Of a DNA stretch of 64,000 nt, positions 35,913 through 47,784 are shown one piece after another. Made by a program: the position numbers and the translations under genes. The notes beneath the pieces were generated by a model, which saw nothing but the letters and a program-made list of their open reading frames with translations, was not told where the DNA came from and searched no databases. The first letter of the stretch is position 1. Each line of letters begins with the position of its first letter. This stretch comes from Ulota crispa. Taxonomy: Eukaryota; Streptophyta; Bryopsida; Orthotrichales; Orthotrichaceae. Location: contig OY987244.1 in the NCBI GenBank assembly GCA_963920765.1, positions 994,501 to 1,058,500 on the forward strand. Reading direction: 5' to 3'.

Positions 35913-35936
35913 TTAACCCTTAACCCTTAACCCTTA
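35913..35936. repeat. TTAACCC tandem heptamers
   Basis: Three TTAACCC units in a row, with one more on the far side of the MITE (35385-35395 reads ATTAACCCTTA), join the MITE to the TTAA element starting at 35931. The unit equals TTAA plus the CCC end of the TTAA elements. It is not the plant telomere repeat. Confidence 0.85.
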
Positions 35937-36447
35937 AAGGACAGATGGATCATCGTGGCTTGCCCTGCATGTTGTAGTCTACAGTGTTTTGCCCATGGGC
36001 ACTAGTAGTTGCCCCATGCACATGTGCCCTAACTCAGGGATATGGGGCCCCTTTTTGGGACTAAGGGTCCCGTACGTGAGAGAGGGCTCTCTCACGTACG
36101 GGACCCTTAGTTCCAAAAAGGAGCCCCATATCCTTGAGTTAGGGCGCATGTGCGTGGGGCAAGTATTGCTTCAAAAAGTTGGAAAAGTCAACAGTGCATG
36201 GTGCCCTCATGAAAATTGCAAGGAGGGTAGCTTGGGAGCTTACATCATGTTTTTGAATCTTATCACAATTTGAGTTACAAAAAAAAATGAATACCTCTCA
36301 AGAGGTAATTTTTTGTCTTCCATGATGAACCATGTGTTTACGATCACTTCTGAAAAAAGATTAGATGAAAAAAGATTTTTTTTTGAACCACAAAATCTTT
36401 TTTTAGAGCTGGAGGACATTTTTTGTCCTCCTCAACGTTTAGGGGTT
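35931..36447. mobile_element. TTAA-flanked MITE, family B, interrupted
   Basis: It begins CCCTTAAAGGACAGATGG after TTAA and ends CAACGTTTAGGGG before TTAA (36448-36451). Without the 152-bp hairpin insert at 36010 it is about 362 bp, like its relatives at 47334 (360 bp) and 60218 (347 bp). No frame is present. Confidence 0.8.
36010..36161. mobile_element. 152-bp hairpin element inside family B copy
   Basis: An almost perfect palindrome with ends TGCCCCATGCACATGTGCCC and complement is centred near 36086 (GAGAGAGGGCTCTCTC). Compared with 47334 and 60218, which lack it, the target AGT is present on both sides, giving a 3-bp duplication. It is too short to code for anything. Confidence 0.8.
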
Positions 36448-36451
36448 AAAC

Positions 36452-37146
36452 ACCAAAGGGGACTATTTTTGTCCCTTGGCCATAAAAAAAACACTCTATA
36501 GGCTGATAGCAGCAGTTTTTAGTCTGATTTTCTTTTCAAAAATGATTGTAAACACATGCTCCATCATACAAGGCAAAAATTTATCTCATGAATTGCATTT
36601 GTGTTTTTAGGCAACCCAAATTGTGAGAAATTTCAGAGTCACTGTATTAGGTTCCAAGCTACCTTTACTGTAATTTCCATGAGGGCACCATGCACTATTG
36701 ACTTTTGCAATTTTTAAAAATAATATTTCAAGATGGGGCACCACTGTAGAAACCACTATTCACCTTTTGAACAGTGTACCGGGGTAGGCACAGTGATAGC
36801 GCTGGGCATTTAACCCAACACTATTCAAAAGGTAAACAATGGTTTCTACAGTGGTGCCCCATCTTGAAATATTATTTTTGAAAGTTGCAAAAGTCAATAG
36901 TGCATGGTGCCCTCATGGAAATTACAGTAAGGGTAGCTTGGAACCTGATACAATGACTCTGAAATTTCTCACAATTTGGGTTGCCTAAAAACACAAATGC
37001 AATTCATGAGATAAATTTTTGCCTTGTATGATGGAGCATGTGTTTACAATCACTTTTGAAAAGAAAATCAGACTAAAAACTGCTGCTATCAGCCTACAGA
37101 GTGTTTTTTTTTATGGCCAGGGGACAAAAATCGTCCCCTTCAAGGT
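36452..37146. mobile_element. Inverted dimer of family B sequence between TTAA sites
   Basis: A 695-bp palindrome, with arms of roughly 330 bp around a loop near 36780-36825, is bounded by TTAA at 36448-36451 and 37147-37150. Each arm aligns to the distal half of a family B MITE. The outer ends (ACACCAAAGGGGAC and its counterpart) lack the usual CCC. Confidence 0.75.
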
Positions 37147-37150
37147 TTAA

Positions 37151-37392
37151 CCCATGAGCGCCCAGAGTTGAAACAAAAAAAGCTTGACTTGTGTACAATC
37201 AAAGTGCTCCTGTGAATTGAAAAAATACGATTCACAAGATCAGACCATATGAATTGTTAGTGAAAAGCGTCTCCATCATGCTGGACTTGATTGAAAGTGG
37301 TTTCACCAAACGTGCAATGAGATTATATCGGTCAAAATTGAGTTAACCCAGCTTTTTGAGAGACATTATAATGTCTCTTGGGTGCTCAAGGG
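37151..37392. mobile_element. Short TTAA-flanked MITE, family G
   Basis: Ends are CCCATGAGCGCCCAGAG and, on the other strand, CCCTTGAGCACCCAAG, bounded by TTAA at 37147-37150 and 37393-37396; 242 bp. A close relative lies at 62420-62649. Confidence 0.75.
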
Positions 37393-37742
37393 TTAAGGGT
37401 TAATGACACTTGAGGAAACCACCGACCTGCCTGAAGGGCCCCAGTTCCCCTGCTACGTTCCCCAGCTACGTTCCCCAGCCACAATGCCCTTCGAAGCTGG
37501 ATGATAGTGCTAATTGACCTGAAATTTTCATGCTTGAAAAGAAATAAAGCTGTGGAAGATATCCCAAGTACGTGCTCTAATAAGTCTGGATAACAATAAT
37601 ATACTCAAAGGCTTGATCTTGTAGCGTTGTCAAAGCCAGAAAGAAACTCTAAATTTAATTTTTGCACAACAACTATGAGGGATGGTCAACAACAATTTTC
37701 ATCCAATTCTTACATCATTGGGCAAAACTTTGATTTGAATTA

Positions 37743-38158
37743 AGGGGATCGATATGTCTACCACACCCATTCAGCTATTCTACCACACCTTGAAGGTAAT
37801 TTTTAGATTTCTACTATCCAATAGTTGAATTTGAGAATTTGGAATTCAGATTTGGGTTTAGAGATTGTGATTTAATCTAGAATCACAAAAATGTTAAGAT
37901 TGAACAACACCCAATGAAAAAGCTTATCTTTTTTTATAAACAAGAATTAAAGTAATACTTTTCCCCTAAGCTAAGCTTTTTCATTGGGTGTTGTTCAATT
38001 ACAACTTTTTTTAATGGTTCTAAACAAAATCATGGTCTCTAAGTCCAAATTTGAATTCAAAATTCTCAAATTTAGCTTTTTGATAGTAGAAATCTATAAT
38101 TTACTCCAAAGGGGGTTTGCAAATATCAACCCCTGGTGTGCACATATCAATTCCCTTT
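37743..38158. mobile_element. Foldback element, family C
   Basis: The outer ends both read GATATGTG-like sequence inward. The middle is an inverted repeat (AACACCCAATGAAAAAGCTT and its complement near 37908-37995). The same 410-bp structure occurs at 61845-62260, and a disrupted third copy at 38284-39400. Confidence 0.7.
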
Positions 38159-38283
38159 ATTAATTCCTACTATTGCAGTTTGGATTGAACGTACAAAGCT
38201 TTCACATAACAAAGAATTAGATGGATTCTAATTGGCCTCAGTTCTTATTTGGCCAATAATTCTGGGAGTTCAAATGTGCACAC

Positions 38284-39400
38284 TTGAGGTTTTGATATAT
38301 GCACACAAGCCGAGAGGGGGTAAATTATGGATATATACTATAGACAAGCTGAATTTGGAAAATTTGAATTCTTATTTGGATTTGGAGGTCTTGATTTAGT
38401 TTAACCCCTAGCGACTTGTTAAGAAAATTTAGCATACCTCCAATATGGAACTTTCAACACATTCCCTCAATTTTTAGAAAGTTGAACAAGTATCCACACA
38501 AATTCAAACTGGTCATTCTATACCCAACTATAAATCAAAAGTTTAAGGCTAGTCTAATTTCAAATTCAACTAAATCTGCAAAATCCCCACCATTGAGAAT
38601 CTCATATTTGTTAATTTGGGTAGCAATTCACAATATGGTTTTTGGACTTTTATGTGAGTCTTTCCCAAAAATAAATTACCTAATGGTCAATCCCATGAGA
38701 CCGTGTCAAGCTATACTTGATGGAAAAAAAACTCCTCAAATGGGAAAAACTCCAAAACTTATGGTCATTCAAAGTAAGTGGATCTAGTTGGCTCACTACT
38801 TTAGAGCTACAAAAACCTTGCCCAATTGAGAGAAAAAAAAGTGACACATCACCAACCTTCTCCTCTATACATGGGAGTGTGGGCTTCCAACCCATCCCAT
38901 CCAAAATTCCTCCATCCACAATGCAATGTACAATGCCACATATACACACTCACTAATAGTTTTAATATTAAAAATAGTAAATTCAAATGTTTGGGTGCAA
39001 AATCTAGAGGCTTCAAGGAACAACAAGCCAATCCAAAAGTTTTGTTGGACCTTTTGCTCCATTTGGACTTGAGTGGCAGACCAAAACTTGAGCATGCAAT
39101 GCCATTTTAGTCTACTTTTACACCTCCAAAAACCCCATTTGACCATATTGGGCTCTTTGGTCCTTTAGGGGTTAAAACCATAGAAGAGGTTACAATTGAA
39201 CAATGCCTAGTGAGAAAGCTTTGCTAGGAGGCAAATTATTACTTTTACCCTAGTTTGTAAAAAAAGCTAAGTTTTTCCACTAAGCGCTCTTCAATTATAT
39301 AACCTCCTTTGTGGGTCTACACTAAACTAAGGTTTCTGAATCCAAACCTGAATTCAAACTTTCCAAATTTAGCTTTTCAATGGTATATATCTAAAATTTG
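38284..39400. mobile_element. Disrupted foldback element, family C
   Basis: The left part (38284-38404) and right part (39172-39400) align to the family C copies at 37743 and 61845. They are separated by the TTAA element 38405-39171. Rejoined, they give an element of the usual length, so the gap is an insertion. Confidence 0.65.
38405..39171. mobile_element. TTAA-flanked MITE inside family C
   Basis: It begins CCCCTAGCGACTTG and ends GGTCCTTTAGGGG, with TTAA at 38401-38404 and 39172-39175. The interrupted host repeat has TTAG at the same place in its uninterrupted copy near 61970, so the four bases are a target duplication. Frames inside are not conserved. Confidence 0.75.
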
Positions 39401-41652
39401 CCACCCCCCTCACCACTATGCATTCCAACAAATGAAAGCAATAGCTTGATTATTCAAAAGATCCTACCGAACCATTAAATATAAGCAAATTTTGTTTTAG
39501 TACGTTTTTAGATTATGGTACGAGTTATGGTAGGTAATCTCAATAGATTACATTGGTTCATTGTGCCTTATAAAAAAATTAAAAGTAAATTGTCTCCACA
39601 TCCAAGATAAATTAAATTTGCTGCATATATTTTATTCTTTCAATGTTATGGATATCATTCTATCTTTTAGTGTTACACAAGTTACTTAGTATAGTACAAA
39701 ATTTTGAATAGTGTCAAACATTTTCACACTAACTTGGATGAATTATGACTAATTAGTGTGAATATGTGACATACAACTTGTCCTTGTTCTTCAAGTAGGA
39801 TTTGACTACTATATTTTGTTGTCCTTCAAGAAACATTTTGGTGACAAAGCTTCCAATGCGACATTCTTCAATTCACTCACGCTTAGGTTGAGAAACATGT
39901 TTGCAAGATCTCCATGAAATTTTGACCATTTGAGCCACAGTATTTGAGAAAATACTTAAGTGCCCATGATTCACTAAATTAACCTAAATTATTGTGAATT
40001 ATTTTGTTATGTGCATTGCAAATTCTCCTATTTCTTGAATTAGTACAAGTTAGCATCACTAGAGCAAGGCGCAATAATTGAGATGACTTGTATAGTAAAA
40101 TTGCACTTCTTTTATGAACAACGAAACATTTTGCTTAATGACCATTTGCTTTTAACATTTTTGCACCTCCCGATCCAACTCAAATTTCTTTCGTATGCTA
40201 CAATGTTAATGTGGTATATTTAAATTGAACAAAATCAATTAGAATTTAATCAACCATAATCAAATGCAATAAAAGTAATTTTCTTCCACCAAAGAAAATG
40301 CCATATCTTAGGTACAAGGAACAGAAGTCTAGCATCTACAGCATACAATCCATGTTTTATATGTTGAACACACTACTTCAAAATGATATTTCATCCAAAC
40401 AACTTCTCTTTCATCCAAAATAATCTTGAACTTAACAAAAGTCATTTTTTCTATGATCTATTTAAGCAAATTAGGGTAAATGTTATGTCTATACAAAGAC
40501 ATTTAAGAATTCTAAGTGATCTAAGTATAAAGTGCTACTCTAACCATGCCTCCAAAAATTATATTTGATTTGTTCTTCTAATACAAACAATAACTCTACT
40601 TCAATTTGACTAATTATCCTACCTTAATTTGAGTACTTGAGAAATTTGACCATCTTTTTATGGTTAGCCTCATGCTTTTGCAAGCTTTGAGAAGGCACTC
40701 AACATTAATAATGATAGAAATAGGCCACCTTGTTTCATTTCATTTGGAAATTTTTGTCTTCATTTCATAGGGTTCCGATTCATAGGGTTCCGAGTTTAAT
40801 GTACATTTCCTTTGTTTCAGAAATTTTCCACTTAAATTGGCTCAGGTAAGAGGCTCATTAAACTGTGCGGTAATTTTGAACAGCCCTACAGGGGTTTCAA
40901 AAATTGTACATTTAAAATGGGTCACGATTTTCATGTTCAAAAATTGTACTTTTGAGTGTACTGTTTTAGAACCTCAAGAGAGTGACATAAGTTGCCATTA
41001 AATGTGTTTATTGTCATAATCATGTTCAAATTTGTCTTTCAGTAAAATAGATACATGTCATACTAAAATAAAGGAAAACTTGTTCTCAATCATAATTTGA
41101 GTATTAGAATATGGAATGGATGCTACCTTGCACATTTATTGGGGTATTCTTGGCTTTGTAGTGGTTGTTTTTAGGACTCATGTGCTTCATTTACAAGCCA
41201 CCTTTACATCATGAATGCTACCACCTATGATTAAGAATAGCTACTTATGCACCTTTTGCTTTAATAAGTTGTAGTTAATTCATACTAACTCAAAAGATTT
41301 CAAATTAAATGACCACAAAATTGTCTCTTCTTTGACTTTCTACCAAAAATATTTCCAAGCTGGTAAACTGACTTGATTTTTTGTTCAAATGTCATCTTTC
41401 CATTAGATGGTCAGTTTACAAGCCTTCTCTACCTTACGTATGGAGGAGTTCAAGCTATGTCTCACATCCCGACTTTGCAAGCTCAACTTGATACTTCATT
41501 TTGTTGCCAAGTTGTAAAGGGCAAAAAAAATTTACTAGAAAATTGTTTGAATATTTTAAGCAACAATTTGTTAGAACTTGGTTTCCAAGTTCAGTCTCCG
41601 TTTTTCTACATGCAAATTGTCAAATTTTGAGCAAACTTTCATTGTGTTAGCA
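39401..41652. other. AT-rich intergenic DNA, no gene seen
   Basis: I see no recognisable coding sequence, element ends or long inverted repeats in this 2.2-kb stretch. Confidence 0.5.
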
Positions 41653-41656
41653 TTAA

Positions 41657-41880
41657 CTCCTGAACGGCCCAAAAGCCCTTTGCGACTGTATGTACGGCCG
41701 TGTATACAAACGTACTTGAGCTGCTATGAGAGCTTTCCAAAAAAAATTATGCACCCACCATCATATAACCTTTCAATATGAATGATTGTAACACTTAATT
41801 TCCAGCTGATTCAAACTTCTGAATATTGGTTGCAACTGTATTTGGTACCGTATCTCTAGAACCCAAGGGCCCTTCAGGGG
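41657..41880. mobile_element. Short TTAA-flanked MITE
   Basis: TTAA (41653-41656 and 41881-41884) bounds 224 bp. The left end CTCCTGAACGGCCCAAAAG and right end GGGCCCTTCAGGGG are imperfect inverted copies. It resembles family G in length. Confidence 0.65.
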
Positions 41881-41884
41881 TTAA

Positions 41885-44800
41885 AACTTCCAAAAGGTAC
41901 TACATATACACATTTCTAAGAGACTTGGAACTTCGAACATATTTAGAAGCTATAACTCCACACTCTCACCTCTCAACAAATCAAATTGTGAGATCTCAAT
42001 AGAACTTGTGATGCGGGATGTGGAACATAGCGTGAACACTTATGTATTCAAGTCAATCAAGACACAAGCTTCTTTGTCTTTTTGTAAACACCCTTTTTCT
42101 AGCATGTGGATCTAACATGGAAAACTCCTATTTCTACAATCAAACATGAGTAGAAATTCTCCCCTACCCTTAATCCAAAAATGTATTTTTAACTCTCAGA
42201 TTTGGTGTTTTGATGGTAGATTTTCTTAGTTTCTGCTTTTTTATTTATACTGTTTACTAATATTGGGTCTGATTTTGAAAAGAAGAAAGTTACAAAAAGA
42301 TGGTGAAGCTCAACTTTGGATTGACTCTACAATAACCTCAACAAATGAGTCCATGCATGTATGTCTCAACTTTAGAGAAGCACACATGGAAGAAAATTAG
42401 CTACACTAATTATTGCATTAGGTTGCCTCAACAACTAGGTTGTCTTCAGTGGTAATATTTCTGGTTAAACTTTGCAAAAAATTTAGCTCAAATTTGATTG
42501 TCCTAAAAGTATATTGTAAAATCAAATAAAAAAAATAAAAAAAAGCTAAAATCTCAAGATGTCAAACTGTTTGTGATATGAGGTGCAATTTGAGGTGTGA
42601 CCTAGTAGCTAATGAGATCTAAAATCTAGACAATCTGAGTAGCCAAGAATCACATATGATTTCCCCTCACTTTGCATTCAAGCTAGAAGTTGGGTGCCAG
42701 TGTGCCACCTCGCCCATGGTAGGATCGAAAGGGTAAAATGTGGATACCCATTTTTGTAACTCTTGATAGCAATTGCAGTTGTCAACTTCATCAGAATTGC
42801 AACTTTATTGGACCTTGTTGCTTGATGAGTTTCTACCCTATATGCTTCGCAAAGGCAAGGACATTGCAAATTTGGCATCATATTATTTGTATACACAAAC
42901 ATTGGAGATGTGCGATGAAATCAACCCTTGGAGAACTACTGGTGTTAGGAGCTATCATTTACATGACAAATTTATTCTTGCTTCCATTTTTGTTGTATTT
43001 CCATTGTAGAGCTATGTATTTTCAATTTGTATTGTTACTTTACACTTTGAAAATGTCCAAGTTCAGCATGATAACTAACAAAATAAAATAATTATGGAAG
43101 ACTGATTTTAGACATCACCAATTCTCATAGTTGGAGATTATATAAAAAAAAACTTGAAAGTTGCCATTTATATCTCAATAAGTTGCAAGACATGTAGCTC
43201 AAAATTTCTAACTAAGAAATTTTTTGTAGGCAAAATACTAAACAAATAGACAAAGTATTGCAACTTGCCCTCTACAAAATACAAGATAGGTAGCAATTTT
43301 TTGACCTACAATCCACAATTCTAACAAACTTGTGAAGATAAAGATGAAAAATGAATTAAAGAGGGTTGGTTGTCTTACCTTGGAAAATCAACTCATGACT
43401 CAATGCTTGGTCATTAGGAAGCGCATTCAACTTTTTAGATATAAGGATTTACATGGTTTACAACCTAAATGCCACTAGTTTGTTTTTCCATTGCTTTGTT
43501 GTTGTTGTTGTTAAGCCCTCTAAAATTTATTTATTGCAATAATTATTGATGAAAATTAATGTCAATTAGTGTTTAAATAGTGCAAAATATCAACAAATTT
43601 GTATAGGGCAATCTAAATACAATATTCAATGCAGTTTAACAAAATAAAAACCATTCTTGAGGCCAAATGAAGTATGGATTCACACAATTAGGCAAAATTT
43701 CACCAAAAACACCTTGATTTTAAATTAAGATTGTAGAAGAGAGTGCACTCTTATAAACTCATTTGTTGAGGCATTGTTCAAGCAATAGTTGATGAACTAA
43801 ACAATTTAGCAATTTTGTGTTTTTTTGGTGGTGTTTTTGTGAACTCTGTGTGAACTCAAGATTCTAATTCTCTTATACAAGACTAGTATAGGCACCCATT
43901 GGCCTGACAAGATGCAAAATAATTTTAGGCTCAATTACTCAAAACGTTTCTCCATAAGAAAATAATTCTTATTTTTTATCCGCACACTCAAATTTCAAAC
44001 TTTACCCATATAGTAAAGCATCTATCTTTAATTGCAAAACATTCCCTTGCAGTAAAGCATTTTTTGTTCTATATCCATAGATTTTTTTACCCATGCAATA
44101 AAAGGAACGCCATTGTTTTCTCACGCAAAAAAATATTTAGAAAAAATTACCTACACAAATTTTGTACCCACATAGTAAGTTTTCACAAATTCTTTTGATA
44201 TATTTTTGTTTTTTACCCACGTAATTTTGTTACATTTTTTATTATTTGCCCACGCATTTTTTTACACATATAATTTTCATCCATATGTTTTTTCTCATGC
44301 AAGATTTTACCTACCCAAGTTATTACCTACACAAATTTTTTATCCAAGCAAATTTTTACCCACACATGTTTATTTAACCATATGGTAAAAGGATTGCCAG
44401 ATTGGTAAATCGTATTTTGTTATATAGATAGATTTAGTGGAGTTTTTGTGGTAGAATTTTCATTGTAAGGCCAATTTCAAGAGTGAAAAAAAAGACATGT
44501 GTTGCTTTTAGATGAATATTGAAAGTTCAAGAGAGGTTCCAAAATCATTTGGTTTTCCACAATTCACTGTGTAGTAAAAAGTATCAATATTAGTCTAAAA
44601 TTGCCAAAACAAGGTATTCAAGCAATTTACCACTTTGGAAAAACAACATGGAATTTATTTGGTCATTTATGGGGGAGCCAGAACCATGGTTCTCACATTG
44701 GGCTGCCTATCTGCCTGCCCACCTGTACGCCCAAAGTGCCCAGCTGAGGTCATGGTCCATCCGATGAAGTCAATTCATAATTGACTTTAAAAATGGTACA

Positions 44801-45622
44801 GAATGATAAAAAAAAAAACTTACTTTGTACATGCTAGTGATACTCACAATTGTCAACATGAATTCAAAACATGGCTTCAAAGCCATATCACGTAAAAATG
44901 AAAAATGATAATTTGATTCTTCCATTTTTAGGTCAAAAACCTTAAAAGTGTCCTAAAAACACAAGAGTGCGGACCCGTCCGTCCGCGCCGTCTTGTTTGT
45001 GTGTTCACATGTGATGTCTAACAGCCAAAACTCTCCCAAAGTAACAACCATGGCGAGAACCAACTATTGAAGCAACAAATTTTTTGAGAGGAGATAGAAA
45101 TTAGGCTCTTGCAACAACACATTACAAAATGTCTTAAAAGATGTTGGATTAGAAACTTGTAAGAAGATGCTAGGGGAAACTACATTGTGATCAAGGATTT
45201 GTGAGACATGAGCCATGAGTCTAGACTGTTTGTTAGAATACTAATGTCACCTATAAATGTGTACATAGGGCTCTATAATCGTGCATTTTAAACTTTCACC
45301 TCTTGAAAAACTTGTCATTCTTTAGTTTTTTCATTGATTGTGAGCTCAAACTTGGTTCTTGCACACAAAATCTTGGTTCATTGCTCATGGCTCACTAATA
45401 TAAGCTCATAAATAGTGTCATTTAGAAGATGCCAAAACCTTATTTGTCATAGATCAGTCATAGATACAATATAATACAAGAGAGATTGATTTTTATTACA
45501 ATTTGCAAAGATCAAATTGTAGACGATTGGAAGAGGGGTGCATGTAGTAATGAGATAGAAGTAAAAAAATTTATGCTAACAAGAGAATTTAATATTGGAC
45601 CAAATGGCAAAAAAAAAAAGAA
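41885..45622. other. AT-rich intergenic DNA with a degenerate TTTACCCA array
   Basis: No gene is visible. Between about 43995 and 44400 the motif TTTACCCA(C/T) or a one-base variant recurs roughly every 25-45 bp, always on the plus strand, separated by T-rich spacers. Elsewhere I see only short A/T runs. Confidence 0.45.
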
Positions 45623-46020
45623 AATGACTAGGGGAAACCCCCAAGTTGCTTTGTGGATACCTCCTATAGCCCAACCTATTAAATTTGTGATTATTATTAT
45701 GTTGAAATATGAAATAAAATCAAAACTTTATTTTAGTGCACATTTGCGTTTACATGCGTTACAAACATACAACAAATATGTCTCATCTGTGACATGGTCA
45801 AGATTTAATCTCATAATTGAAGGGAGCAATTGGTTTAACTCTTGGCCATGTCACAAATGAGATATATTTGTTGTATGTTTGCAATGCATGTAGATGCAAA
45901 TGTGCGCTAAAATATAGTTTTGATTTATTTCATATTTCATCATAATCATAAGCTCAAGTTTAATAGGTTGGGCTATAGGTGGTGTCCACGTAGCAATTGG
46001 GGAGTGTCCTCCTAGTCATT
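45623..46020. mobile_element. Foldback MITE
   Basis: The ends AATGACTAGG and CCTAGTCATT bound 398 bp whose two halves are long inverted repeats (CATACAACAAATATGTCTCA and its counterpart near 45865). The loop lies near 45815. Flanks are A-rich on both sides, so a target duplication cannot be read. The open frame across the left arm is not a gene. Confidence 0.7.
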
Positions 46021-47329
46021 CCCAAAAAAAAAACCTCCTTGCTTATTTTGTGAAGCAAACATTGAAGAATAGTGGAAGGTTTGTGTTGTAGAATTGCATG
46101 GCAACAAGATATAAGTGGCTTATAGAAGATAGATAAGTATTAATTAAAAATTAGAAAATTTTAGACTAAGACAATTTGTGTCTATATTGATATATGCTCT
46201 TTTTGATAAGAACACATGTATCACATTGAGGAAGCGCATATTTGCAAATAACAACCTCTTTAGATGATTACATGTTATAGAAGCGTTTATTTAAAGTTTC
46301 ATGTTTCCTATTGTGCAAAATAGCTTCTTGAAACAAGTTGGAGGAGCTAGCCCACAAAAATGTTGCATAAGTTTTATTTTATTTGAATCCATCTAAAGTT
46401 GGCACAATGTTGGCATTGCATACTAGCTGCATTTTTTTTTTTGAGAACAATGTGCAGCACCTGCAATGCAATTGTAGTCAAGTTCTATGATGTCTATACA
46501 AACAATTTTCTATAGTAAAGTGCATTGTGATTTCAATTTTGAAAGGAATGAATGCTTAAATCGATTAAATCGATTAAAGTCAATACATTTAAAAACTTGA
46601 AATCACAATTTTATTTTTACTAGAATGTGGTTTGAAAGCTAAAATTCTTTGTTGACTCATTTGTTAAGTCACTAAAATGGACAAGGTGTGAATTGCTCCT
46701 CAAACACCTTGCACTTGGTAAGGACCTAGTTCCAAGTGCTGTGTCTTAGAAATAATGAATAAGTGAGTTTTTCCATAAATGCAAGACCCCACTCCATTTG
46801 TCCCAAATCCCTCTTTCTTTCCAAATGAACCCCCAACGGTGAAAAAGCAACTTTTTAAGAGAGATTGCTATAGATTCACCACAATATTTCAAATTTTGAA
46901 ATTCTGAATTCATATTTGAATGCAAAAACCCTGAATTGATTCACAAGGATTCAAGATTAGTTTAGATAAAAGTGAACCACTAAAAAAAAGAAAATAGGGA
47001 AAAACTTTTACTATTCTTTCTTGTAAGTAAAATATGGAGTTTTCCACCGCGAGTCTACTCAAAGGAAAAGAAGGGATTTGGGAAAGATGGAACCAAAAAA
47101 CTCACCTCTAGATTGTCTCTAAGGTAGGAGGCTCATAATCCACTTAGGCTCTAAAACTGACCAGCTGCTCAAATGTACATAGTTTGTACATGTTGTTTTT
47201 CATAGATTTCAACAATGTACAAATTGTATATATTTGAGAAGGTGGGCAGTTTTAGAGCCCTATGCCACCTCAACTTCAAAATTTCATTACTAATTTTTCA
47301 AAATTCCAAAAAATATGAAACAACTTGGG
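46021..47329. other. AT-rich intergenic DNA, no gene seen
   Basis: Nothing recognisable beyond short direct repeats such as the doubled ATCGATTAA near 46560. Confidence 0.5.
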
Positions 47330-47333
47330 TTAA

Positions 47334-47693
47334 CCCTTAAAGGACGGATGGATCACCGTGGCTTGTCCTACCTATAGCAATCTACAATGTTTTGCACATG
47401 GGCACCAATAGTATTGCTTCAAAAAGTTGGAAAAGTCAACAGTGCAAGGTGTCCTCATGAAAATTGCAAGAAGGGAAGCTTAGGAGCTAACACCATGTTT
47501 TTGAATCTTATCACAATTTAGGTTACAAAAAAATATAATGCATCTCAAGAGGTAATTTTTTGTCTACCATGATGGACCATGTGATTATGGTCACTTCTAA
47601 AAAAAAAATCAAATAAAAAACGACTTTTTTCTGAATCACAGAATCTTTTTTCAAAGCCGGAGGACAAAAAATGTCCTCCACTATGTTTAGGGA
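47334..47693. mobile_element. TTAA-flanked MITE, family B
   Basis: It starts CCCTTAAAGGACGGATGG after TTAA (47330-47333) and ends TATGTTTAGGGA before TTAA (47694-47697); 360 bp. It is uninterrupted and serves as the reference empty site for the hairpin at 36010. Confidence 0.8.
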
Positions 47694-47784
47694 TTAAATG
47701 CCAATTCCTCTTGTCTTTGAAGAAAAATTTATTGAAAAATACTTCAAGAAGTTTCACCTCCCCAAAATTCAGTTTCAACCCTTA

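Noticed and set aside
35913-35936. Interstitial telomere repeat
   Set aside because: The unit is TTAACCC, not the plant telomere TTTAGGG/CCCTAAA, and the run is too short.
36452-37146. CRISPR-like or regulated hairpin locus
   Set aside because: The inverted repeat is explained by two fused MITE halves. There are no spaced direct repeats and the context is plant nuclear DNA.
45486-45860. 124-codon plus-strand frame
   Set aside because: It spans one arm of a foldback MITE and an A-rich flank, with no recognisable domain.
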